This document shows, one piece after another, positions 50,246 through 57,961 of a DNA stretch of 64,000 bases (its first letter is position 1; each line of letters opens with the position of its first letter). The translations under genes were made by a program, and so were the position numbers. Below the pieces are notes generated by a model. The model was not told the DNA's origin and made no database searches. It saw only the letters and a list, made by a program, of their open reading frames with translations. The DNA is from Gemmatimonadota bacterium. Its GTDB lineage: Bacteria; Gemmatimonadota; Gemmatimonadetes; Longimicrobiales; Gaopeijiaceae. Where the stretch lies: positions 226,845-290,844 of the forward strand of contig JAJDUP010000033.1 in NCBI GenBank assembly GCA_022826565.1, read 5' to 3'.

Positions 50246-52018
50246 ATGCAACTCACCACACTCGATTGGATCGTCATCGCGCTGTACGGCCTCACGGCCC
50301 TCGCCATCGGCCTCCGCTTCGCCCGGCGCGCGGGTTCGGGGGCGGACGAGTTCTTCCTGTCGGGGCGGAAGCTGCCGTGGTGGCTGCTCGGCACGTCGAT
50401 GGTCGCGACCACCTTCTCCACCGACACGCCGAACCTGATCGCCGACTTCGTGCGCACCGGCGGGGTCGCGCAGAACTGGTCGTGGTGGGCGTTCCTGATC
50501 ACCGGGATGTGCACGGTCTTTTTCTACGCGCGGCTGTGGCGCAGGTCGGGCGCGCTGACCGACATCGAGTTCTACGAGCTGCGCTATTCCGGGCGGCCGG
50601 CGGCGTTCCTGCGGGGGTTCCGCGCGCTTTATCTCGGCGTCTTCTACAACGTGATGATCATCGCCACGGTGACCCTCGCCGCGACCAAGATCGGCGGCGT
50701 GCTCCTCGGGCTGGACCCGCTCACCACGGTGCTCATCGCGGGGTCGGTGACGGTGATCTACTCGGCCACGTCCGGGCTCTGGGGCGTCGTCGTGACCGAC
50801 CTCATCCTCTTCGTCGTTGCCATGATCGGATCGATCGCGGCGGCGGTTTTCGCGCTCCAGCAGCCCGAGGTCGGGGGGCTGGCGGGCCTCGTCTCGCACC
50901 CCGACCTGCAGTCGGCGATGAGGTTCCTGCCCGACTTCTCGGACTGGAGCGTCGCGGCGGGGATCTTCATCATTCCGATCGCGGTGCAGTGGTGGAGCGC
51001 GTGGTATCCGGGGTCCGAACCGGGGGGCGGCGGCTATGTCGCACAGCGCATGCTGGCCGCGAAGAACGAGAAGGAGTCGATGAAGGCCACGCTCTGGTTC
51101 AACATCGCGCACTACGGCCTGCGTCCCTGGCCGTGGATCATCGTGGCGCTGTGTTCGATGCTGGTCTACCCGGAGCTCTCGGACATCCAGGCGCGGTTCC
51201 CGAACCTCGATCCCTCACTGGTCGGCAACGACCTGGCCTATCCGGCCATGCTGGTGTTCCTGCCGGCCGGGTTGCTGGGCCTGGTGGTCGCGTCGCTGGC
51301 GGCCGCGTACATGTCGACAATCAGCACGCAGCTCAACTGGGGCTCGTCGTACGTGGTCAGCGACTTCTACCGGCGGTTCGTGAACCCGGAGGCGAGCGAT
51401 CGCCGGCTGGTGGCGGTCGGCCGCCTGTCCACCGTCGGACTGATGATCTTCGGCGCCTTCATCGCACTGCAGCTCGACACCGCGGGCCAGGGCTTCCAGA
51501 TCCTCCTTCAGATCGGCGCCGGCACCGGCCTCATCTTCCTGCTGCGCTGGTTCTGGTACCGCGTCAACGTGTGGAGCGAGCTGGCCGGCATGACGATTTC
51601 GTTCCTCGTCGCGATCTACTTCGCGTTTGTGCACGGTGCGCTGGGCCTGACGCCGCTCACCGGCTGGCAGCAGCTGGTGATCGGGGTGGCGGTGACGACG
51701 GTGGGCTGGGTCGGCGTGACCCTGGTGACGCCCCCCGCGCGCTCCTCCACCCTGCAGCGCTTCTACGACAGGATCCGGCCGATGGGCAAGGGCTGGCGGC
51801 GCGTGGTCGACGTGGGCGACGGTCCGCAGGGCGCCGACTCGATCACCGCGGCGTTCCTGGCGTGGTTCCTCGGGTGCGTGCTGGTCTACGCGGCGCTGTT
51901 CGGGACGGGGTATCTGCTGTATGGGCAGCTCGCCGCGGCCGTGGTCGCGCTGGCGATTTCGGCGGGGGCCGGGGTGTGGCTGTTCAGGCTGTTGCCGCGG
52001 CTGGGCTATTCGGATTGA
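50246..52018 (+). CDS. Sodium:solute symporter (SSS family)
   Basis: A 590-residue integral membrane protein with about 13-14 hydrophobic segments. SSS features include FARRAGSGADEFFLSGRKLPWW (first loop, here over residues 25-46), TSMVATTFSTDTP and the sodium-site region SLAAAYMSTISTQLNWGSS at about 360. It probably brings in a sugar with sodium; pairing with a kinase and a nucleotidyltransferase supports a hexose. The C-terminal 90 residues hold an extra segment pair. Confidence 0.88.
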   Translation: MQLTTLDWIVIALYGLTALAIGLRFARRAGSGADEFFLSGRKLPWWLLGTSMVATTFSTDTPNLIADFVRTGGVAQNWSWWAFLITGMCTVFFYARLWRRSGALTDIEFYELRYSGRPAAFLRGFRALYLGVFYNVMIIATVTLAATKIGGVLLGLDPLTTVLIAGSVTVIYSATSGLWGVVVTDLILFVVAMIGSIAAAVFALQQPEVGGLAGLVSHPDLQSAMRFLPDFSDWSVAAGIFIIPIAVQWWSAWYPGSEPGGGGYVAQRMLAAKNEKESMKATLWFNIAHYGLRPWPWIIVALCSMLVYPELSDIQARFPNLDPSLVGNDLAYPAMLVFLPAGLLGLVVASLAAAYMSTISTQLNWGSSYVVSDFYRRFVNPEASDRRLVAVGRLSTVGLMIFGAFIALQLDTAGQGFQILLQIGAGTGLIFLLRWFWYRVNVWSELAGMTISFLVAIYFAFVHGALGLTPLTGWQQLVIGVAVTTVGWVGVTLVTPPARSSTLQRFYDRIRPMGKGWRRVVDVGDGPQGADSITAAFLAWFLGCVLVYAALFGTGYLLYGQLAAAVVALAISAGAGVWLFRLLPRLGYSD

Positions 52019-52092
52019 GTGGGGGGGTTGGAGGAGGAGGAGGGCGGTCGGAGCGGGCGCGGCCGGGCGGTTCAGCCGGACGGTCGGCGGAC

Positions 52093-53421
52093 GTGCGCGG
52101 TGCGCCTGCGGGAGGGCCGACCGGATCGCACGGCCCGTCCCGTGCCCAGTGTCAGGCGTTCGCCCCCGGCCGCGTCAACCTGATCGGCGAGCACACCGAC
52201 TATAACGGCCTGCCGGTCTTTCCCATCGCGATCGACCGGGGGGTGCGGATCGAGTTCACCGTCACGGACGAAGCCGCGGTGCGGCTGGACAGCCCCGTGG
52301 CGCGTTTCGACCCCTTCGCGTTTCAGCTGAAACGTCCCATTGCGGCGGCGGACCAGGGGGACTGGTCGAACTATGTACGGGCGGCGGGGCGCGGGCTGAT
52401 GGAGCATGGGGTGCGGCTGGAGCGTGGGATCGAGGGGACGGTGACGGGTGACGTGCCGATCGCGGCGGGGCTGTCGTCCTCGTCGGCGCTGGTGGTGGCG
52501 TCGGCGCTCGCGTTGCTGAAGGCGAATGGCTCCACGCTGCCCCGGCTCGAGCTCGCCGCACTGATGGCGCGCGCCGAGCGCTTCGTCGGGCTCGAGGGAG
52601 GCGGGATGGACCAGGCGGCGTGTCTGCACGGGCGCGAGGGGCATGCGCTCCGTATCGAGTTCGAGCCGCTGCGGGTGACGCCGGTCGCCGTGCCGGAGGG
52701 GTGGCGGTGGGTGGTGGCGTCGTCGCTGGTGCGGGCAGAGAAGTCGGCCGGGGCGCGGGAGGCGTACAACGAGCGAGCGCGGCAGTGCCGGGAGGCGCTG
52801 GGGGTGGTGGGGGGAGGGGGCGGTGCGCGCCGAGGGCGGGTCAGCGGGTCAGCGGGCGTCGGAGCGCGTCAAGTGGCCACACCGGAGGGCGCGGCGCGAG
52901 ATACGCGCGGCGATGCGGCGACAGGGCGACCCGCGTACCGCGATCTGGTCGCCGAGGACGATGTCGATGGGCTGCTCCGCCGCGCCCGCCGCGTCCTCGC
53001 CCCCGTGCTGTTTCGCCGCTTCCGGCATGTCGTGACGGAGGGTCGCAGGGTGGCGCAGGCCGAGGCGGCCATGCGCGACGGTGACATGGGCCGCTTCGGC
53101 GACCTCATGGTGCGGTCGCACGAGAGTCTCCGTGACGACTTCGAGGTGAGCACCGACGGGCTGGACGCGATTGTCAATGTGGCGCTGGAGGCGGGGGCGG
53201 CTGGGGCGAGGCTGACGGGCGCCGGGTTCGGTGGCTGCGCGGTCGTGCTGTGCGACGATCGCACCGCCGCGCCGGTCATGGAGGCCCTCGCGGCGCGGTT
53301 TTTCGCACCGCGGTTGGGCGGGCCGCCGACCAGCGAGGAAATGTTCGCCGTGAGGGCGGGTGGCGGGGCTGGGGTGGGGGAGCGTGGAGCGAACGGTGGC
53401 CGGGGGCGTGTTCCGTCGTGA
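52093..53421 (+). CDS. galK: Galactokinase-family GHMP kinase
   Basis: The three GHMP motifs are present: GRVNLIGEHTDY (26-37), the ATP-binding PIAAGLSSSSALV, and ARLTGAGFGGCAVVL near the C-terminus. GTG at 52093 is the best in-frame start, putting the first motif about 25 residues in; the frame is open far upstream but only as a shadow of the symporter. Around residues 235-280 the sequence becomes Gly/Ala/Arg-rich (VVGGGGGARRG onwards), where other galactokinases have a compact helix, and the last 30 residues are again low-complexity. Galactose is the likely substrate but another hexose is possible. It is the third gene of the sugar-salvage operon. Confidence 0.8.
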   Translation: MRGAPAGGPTGSHGPSRAQCQAFAPGRVNLIGEHTDYNGLPVFPIAIDRGVRIEFTVTDEAAVRLDSPVARFDPFAFQLKRPIAAADQGDWSNYVRAAGRGLMEHGVRLERGIEGTVTGDVPIAAGLSSSSALVVASALALLKANGSTLPRLELAALMARAERFVGLEGGGMDQAACLHGREGHALRIEFEPLRVTPVAVPEGWRWVVASSLVRAEKSAGAREAYNERARQCREALGVVGGGGGARRGRVSGSAGVGARQVATPEGAARDTRGDAATGRPAYRDLVAEDDVDGLLRRARRVLAPVLFRRFRHVVTEGRRVAQAEAAMRDGDMGRFGDLMVRSHESLRDDFEVSTDGLDAIVNVALEAGAAGARLTGAGFGGCAVVLCDDRTAAPVMEALAARFFAPRLGGPPTSEEMFAVRAGGGAGVGERGANGGRGRVPS

Positions 53422-53492
53422 TATGCCGTGTCCCGCTTGTTGCTGCGGAAACGTGAGCGGTGGCTCCATCGTGACCGGCGCTGCCGCGAGAG

Positions 53493-53510
53493 GGCGCGCC
53501 TGCTCGCGCC
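53493..53510. terminator. Stem-loop between convergent galK and the HNH gene
   Basis: GGCGCG (53493-53498) and CGCGCC (53505-53510) form a 6-bp stem with a 6-nt loop in the 102-bp gap between two convergent genes. No T-run is present, so the call is tentative. Confidence 0.3.
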
Positions 53511-53523
53511 ACCGGGTGCCCCG

Positions 53524-55041
53524 TCAGGCCGCTCGCGCTCGGCCGCCCTCGGAAGTCTCGCGTTTGCCGCTGTCCTCCGCCTTTCGGCTCTCCTCTGCCG
53601 CGTCGTTGTAGACCTCCTCGGGGTTGGCCTGTCCCACGGTTGCGGCCTGTCCCATAGCGACATGCTCGTGTCGCTGCTTTTTCCGCGGAAACGCGGGCGG
53701 TGAGCCGGGTGCCGGCTTCTCGTCCTCTGGCGCCGGTTTCTCGCCCTCCGGCACCGGCCTCTCCCCCTCCAGCGCCTCCTCGACCGCCTCGCGCGCCGCG
53801 GCCTCGATCGCCCACGGGACCCCGCCGTCCGCCAGCCGCGCGGCGCCGTTGTACATCTGCCCGGGCCGAAGCTGCGGCGCAGGAGGCAGGGCCGGCGTCA
53901 GTTTCGGCTCGTTTACCGGCGGCGGAACGCTCCCGAGCATCTTGCCCCGGCGCGTGAAGAACACCGCTTGACCCCTCTCATCAAGCGCCATCCGCATCCG
54001 GCCCTCGTGCACCAGCCGGTGGTGGCGCCGGCACAGCAGCACGGTGTTCGCCAGGCTCGTCTCTCCGCCGTCGGCCCAGTGCTTGACATGGTGCGCTTCC
54101 GTAAACCGGCTCCCGCAGCCCGGGTACCGGCAGCCCCGGTCCCGTTCCTCGAGCGCGCGCCGCAGGTGCGGCGGAATGGTCCGCGTCTTCCGCCCCACGC
54201 TGACTACCTGACTATCCCGGTGCACCATGTGCACCAGCGACGCATCGCATGTCATGCGCCGCGATGTCTCCGCGCTCACCCGCACCCCGTCGAGCTCGGA
54301 CCGGCCACCCTCGCCGTGCTCCTCCAGCGTGCTCATCTCGGTGTGCACCGTCACCTGGTACCGCTCGGCCCGCGTGCCGCTCGGCGTCGCTTCGGCCGCT
54401 TCCGCCCCCACCCCCGCCGCCAGCGCCCGCTCGGCCACCAGTCCCGCAGCATCGGCCCTGCGCTGGCGGCTCGTCGGCCGCGCCCCGGGGTCCTCGGCCC
54501 GGTACAGCGCGTCCGTTGCGGCCTCGATCGCCCGCATCAGCACAGCCCCGGCCTCGGGCTCGAGCCGCCCCCGAACCACGTACGTCCCGTCGGCGTCGAT
54601 CACGATCGACAGCACCCGGCGCTGATGCCGCGCCTCCTCGGCCGTCAACTCGCCGTCGCGAGACAGGTGCTTCCATCCTCGCACCATCCGCTCGAGCTGC
54701 GCGGCGGAGCCCTGGTCCGCGTACTCGAGCAGCCTGCCCTCGGTCTCCCTGGTCGCCACCCGGGTGATCGCCCGCGCCTTCGAGTAGGACAGCCGTCCGG
54801 CCTTCATCTCGGCCGAGGTCTCCGGCAACTCCTCGAGCGCATGGGCAACACGCACGTTCTCGCGGCACGTGCCGACCTTCCGGCCGGTTCGCCAGGCAAG
54901 CCACTCGGCACAGGACGTGAATGCCTCCGCCCAGCCCTCGCGACGATCGAACTCGGCGACGAGGGTGAGCATTTCGTGGGTGGCGATGTTGATTCGTGCG
55001 GCGAGTTCCGCGATGCGTTCGCCGAGTTGGGTGGTGGTCAT
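53524..55041 (-). CDS. DUF222-HNH endonuclease-like protein
   Basis: The 505-residue protein has an N-terminal DUF222 helical domain (about residues 1-270) and an HNH nuclease domain with RYPGCGSRFTEAHHVKHWADGG and LCRRHHRLVHEG (the Cys pair and His pair at about 300-350). The last 120 residues are Pro/Glu-rich with a short repeat (PEGEKPAPEDEKPAP). Such proteins occur in many copies in some actinobacteria and in this phylum; they may be nucleases of mobile elements or innate defence, but none is well characterised. AAGGAA lies before the ATG. A hairpin upstream (55081-55103) could affect its mRNA. Confidence 0.85.
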   Translation of the reverse strand: MTTTQLGERIAELAARINIATHEMLTLVAEFDRREGWAEAFTSCAEWLAWRTGRKVGTCRENVRVAHALEELPETSAEMKAGRLSYSKARAITRVATRETEGRLLEYADQGSAAQLERMVRGWKHLSRDGELTAEEARHQRRVLSIVIDADGTYVVRGRLEPEAGAVLMRAIEAATDALYRAEDPGARPTSRQRRADAAGLVAERALAAGVGAEAAEATPSGTRAERYQVTVHTEMSTLEEHGEGGRSELDGVRVSAETSRRMTCDASLVHMVHRDSQVVSVGRKTRTIPPHLRRALEERDRGCRYPGCGSRFTEAHHVKHWADGGETSLANTVLLCRRHHRLVHEGRMRMALDERGQAVFFTRRGKMLGSVPPPVNEPKLTPALPPAPQLRPGQMYNGAARLADGGVPWAIEAAAREAVEEALEGERPVPEGEKPAPEDEKPAPGSPPAFPRKKQRHEHVAMGQAATVGQANPEEVYNDAAEESRKAEDSGKRETSEGGRARAA

Positions 55042-55544
55042 GGCTGATTCCTTAGAAGTTCAAGTCCGGCAAATGGTTAAGTGCAGCGGAGCGTTCCGCG
55101 CACCCATAAGTTAACGGCGGTTTTTCGGCCTTCTGTGATGGCCCGGGACGCGAAAACTCGACTCAAGCCGCGTCCAATGGGTCGCGCACGACCGATCGGC
55201 CCGCCTGGAGGCTCCTACGGCCCCTGAGGGGCCAATCCGGCACCGGTCCGGGACCTCGCCGAGACCGCGTTTTCAGAACCTGTCCATAGCGGGATGGGAC
55301 TGCGTTCCGGCGTTTTGGGACAAGGCTAACCCTAACGTTACGTCAGGGTCGGCTATGGGCCCTCAAGACGCCACCGGCCACCGAATCGTCAGGGGTCCGG
55401 CCGCCAAACTCGTCGGATTCAGTCAACCGTCCTCGCGACGGGTCGGTGCGGCTCCCGCCCGCCCGGCTTCCATGTGCTCTGCGCATCGCCCCACGTCTCG
55501 GCGGAAGAACCGGAGACACTCGCATGTTTCGATGGGCGACAATT
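55042..55544. other. 503-bp intergenic region with several hairpins
   Basis: No gene is convincing here. The sequence contains a 9-bp stem with one bulge (GTGC-A-GCGGA at 55081-55090, pairing with TCCGC-GCAC at 55095-55103), a GGAG-G-CTCC palindrome at 55207-55215, and GGCCCC-TGA-GGGGCC at 55219-55233. The first is in the leader of the HNH gene. A short open frame at 55343-55525 on the minus strand has no protein-like features. Confidence 0.5.
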
Positions 55545-56711
55545 CTATGGTTTGCGCACCAATGTTCGAACTATCGCCCTGTCGATCCCCAGTTCGCTAC
55601 GGGCTCGGAGAAGTACCAAGCCCCCACGAGCGTCCAGCAACTGCTCGTTCGCCTGCGTTTCGACGAGGAACTTTTCCGATTGATCGTGCCAAACCGTCCA
55701 GCGCTCGCGATTGTCGCCCGGCATGACGTAGTGCCGGACCCACAAACGTCCGCCGGAATCGAATCGTATTCGGTCTATTGGAGGAATGACTTCGTTGTGC
55801 CGGTAGTCAGGGACCCGAAGCGTCAGTCCCTCGGTGGAACGCCCCATCGCCTCCGCCAGCCGCACCGTGTTTTCGTGACCGCGCCTGCGGCGATCTCGTG
55901 CTTCGTCCAGCGCTGTCGCCAAACGCGGCTGCGACACCGTGATCCGCTCGCCGGGCATTGAGTAGCGGGATACGGTCGTGCCGTTTCTATCCACTATCCG
56001 TATCTCATCGGATTCCGTGTCCGCCACCGCCACCCTGTCACCCGCTATCGACAGCAGGGTGGAGTGCCTGAAAAGGACTGTGCTTGTCTGCGCGCCCCGA
56101 AACTCGACGATCATCCGCCGCTGACCCCCTTCACTCACTTCCACCAGGTATTCCGGCGGGCGCGCCGCGTCATCGGCACCGTCCCTGTGCGGGAGGCCGT
56201 CGACAAACGCCAGACTGCCATCGCCGAACACACCATGCAGACGGGCAATCGACACCCGGTCGTCGAAATCCGCCGGAGACAGGTTGACCCGTCTCGTGCC
56301 CAGCAACTCGCCTGTGTCCGACAGGAAGGTCAATCGGAAACTGTTGTTGAGGTCCCAGACCGTGAGACCATCCTTCGCTCGGAACAGCGCAAGTTGGAGC
56401 CCTGAGCCTTGGAACTCACCAGGCCCTCCCCCGTACCCGCCTGCCGTCCACAGGTCACCCGTCCGCGGGTTGATGAAGAGCAGGTTTCTTCCGTCCAACA
56501 GCACGACACGGTCATTGTCAAGGATCAATCCGCGCGACAGCACCCCCAGCTCGGACACGACCGGATTGCCGTGCTCGCCGGAATCGAAAACCGGCGTCGG
56601 GGAAAGTCGCGCCTGAGCCGGCGTGACATCCTGGGATGCACCCAGCGACAGCCCGGCCAGGACTCCAGCCTCCAACGCAACCGTAAGCGCGCTCGTGGCC
56701 ATTGCCATCAA
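55545..56711 (-). CDS. Exported 6-bladed beta-propeller protein
   Basis: The 388-residue protein has a signal-like N-terminus (ALTVALEAGVLAGLSLGAS) and propeller blades, for example NLLFINPRTGDLWTAGGYGGGPGEF, DRVAVADTESDEIRIVDRNG and RIRFDSGGRLWVRHYVMPG. No catalytic motif. Its ATG overlaps the stop of the upstream propeller lipoprotein by 4 bp, so it is translated after it; both follow a membrane-anchored TPR protein. It is the last gene of this three-gene operon. Confidence 0.8.
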   Translation of the reverse strand: MMAMATSALTVALEAGVLAGLSLGASQDVTPAQARLSPTPVFDSGEHGNPVVSELGVLSRGLILDNDRVVLLDGRNLLFINPRTGDLWTAGGYGGGPGEFQGSGLQLALFRAKDGLTVWDLNNSFRLTFLSDTGELLGTRRVNLSPADFDDRVSIARLHGVFGDGSLAFVDGLPHRDGADDAARPPEYLVEVSEGGQRRMIVEFRGAQTSTVLFRHSTLLSIAGDRVAVADTESDEIRIVDRNGTTVSRYSMPGERITVSQPRLATALDEARDRRRRGHENTVRLAEAMGRSTEGLTLRVPDYRHNEVIPPIDRIRFDSGGRLWVRHYVMPGDNRERWTVWHDQSEKFLVETQANEQLLDARGGLVLLRARSELGIDRAIVRTLVRKP

Positions 56712-57961
56712 CCACCCTCCTTCACCAACCGCAACACCTCCGGGTGCTCCACATCGTTGACATCCCGCCAGACCCCCAAGACCTCGTCAGCGCCCACCCG
56801 CATCAGCTCGAACCGCTCCGGTGTCTCGACAGTCCCCAACCACACCCCCGACGAATCCCACACGTACCACTCCTGGGCTTCGTCGCGCCGGGCCAGACCC
56901 AGGAACTCACCGGCCCAGACGTTCCCCTCGATGTCCACGGTCATGCTCTGGTAGGCCGGTTTCTCGTCGGGCCTCGGCAGGCCTTCCAGCAGGTCCCGAA
57001 TTCGCGGCCTCGGATTCGGGCCGAGCCGCGTTTGCAATTCGAGGTCGACCTCATCTTCCGACACGGCCAGCGACACCCCGAGGATTCTGGTGATCCGCCG
57101 GGTCGCGCCTGTTTCGCCGTCGATCGTGGAGTATTCGAGTGCATCCGCGGTGCCGACCACAACTGTCCCGTCTCCGACAGGTACCACGTGGGTATTCCGA
57201 CTCATGAGCGGTATCACGTCGGCGGTCGGAACCAGGAAGTGCTCGTGCCCGGGAACATTTGCCACCACATGGGCGGACATCCGGTCTTCGGAAAGCCGAA
57301 CCACGCTCGCCACCGCACGCTGCAAACCGCCGGCAAGTCCTTCGTCATCCATGGTGTACCCCCCATCCCACCCCCACAGGACCTCCGAAGGCACGGGGTG
57401 ACGAAGCCGCTGGACTCGCTGTGGCATGCGGAAGGTCGAGACCAGTCCCGACGCGATGTCGAACTCGGCGCCGGGTCCTCCGATGCTCCCGTCCATCGCC
57501 ACGAGGCGTCCGTCGCCCTGCGACACCACGGTCCACAGAAAGCGAAACTCTCCCGGCCCTTCACCCGACCCTCCGAAAGCGCGCACGAATCGCCCGGCCG
57601 AATCATAGACGCGCACCTCGTGCGAGACACCGTCGGCGACGACCAGATGCTCGTCCGCGCGCAGCATGTCGCGCACGCGAAAGAAGTTGTGCATGTCGCC
57701 GGATCCTGTTTCGGCGAGATCCAGCAGGGGCTCCTCCTCGATCCGCCATGCCGCTTCCGGCGCCCAGGCCGGGGCGATCGACTCGACGATCGTCACGCCC
57801 AGGCTGTCGCGGGATGTGCTTGTGGCTGGCGTGTCCGCCTCGCAGCCGGTCGCGGCCGCGACGGCCAGCGCCATGAGAGTGAGTCGAGCGATCCCGCTTC
57901 CGCAGGCCGGCGTTTGCCGGGCGACTACCGACGCCGCTGCGTCCCGCACGTCACCGCACAC
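56708..57961 (-). CDS. 6-bladed beta-propeller lipoprotein
   Basis: The 417-residue protein has a lipobox (MALAVAAATGC) and a propeller with the family signature FVRAFGGSGEGPGEFRFLWTV and later blades such as YQSMTVDIEGNVWAGEFLG. It begins with GTG at 57961, overlapping the end of the TPR gene by 11 bp; GTG at 57949 is an alternative. The end overlaps the next propeller gene (ATGA). It resembles the protein at 45604-46836. Function unknown; co-translation with a TPR membrane protein suggests a complex across the periplasm. Confidence 0.82.
   Translation of the reverse strand: MCGDVRDAAASVVARQTPACGSGIARLTLMALAVAAATGCEADTPATSTSRDSLGVTIVESIAPAWAPEAAWRIEEEPLLDLAETGSGDMHNFFRVRDMLRADEHLVVADGVSHEVRVYDSAGRFVRAFGGSGEGPGEFRFLWTVVSQGDGRLVAMDGSIGGPGAEFDIASGLVSTFRMPQRVQRLRHPVPSEVLWGWDGGYTMDDEGLAGGLQRAVASVVRLSEDRMSAHVVANVPGHEHFLVPTADVIPLMSRNTHVVPVGDGTVVVGTADALEYSTIDGETGATRRITRILGVSLAVSEDEVDLELQTRLGPNPRPRIRDLLEGLPRPDEKPAYQSMTVDIEGNVWAGEFLGLARRDEAQEWYVWDSSGVWLGTVETPERFELMRVGADEVLGVWRDVNDVEHPEVLRLVKEGG

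Noticed and set aside
50203..52092. Upstream extension of the galactokinase frame through the symporter
   Set aside because: It is a frame-shifted shadow of the symporter, whose membrane segments are unmistakable in the other frame.
53440..53715. Two similar stretches around GCGGAAACG (about 53445 and 53680)
   Set aside because: The match is about 18 of 23 bases, within GC-rich sequence, and one copy is inside the HNH gene; chance is enough to explain it.
55343..55525. Short 60-codon frame on the minus strand
   Set aside because: No ribosome site, Arg/Gly/Ser-rich sequence and no family resemblance.
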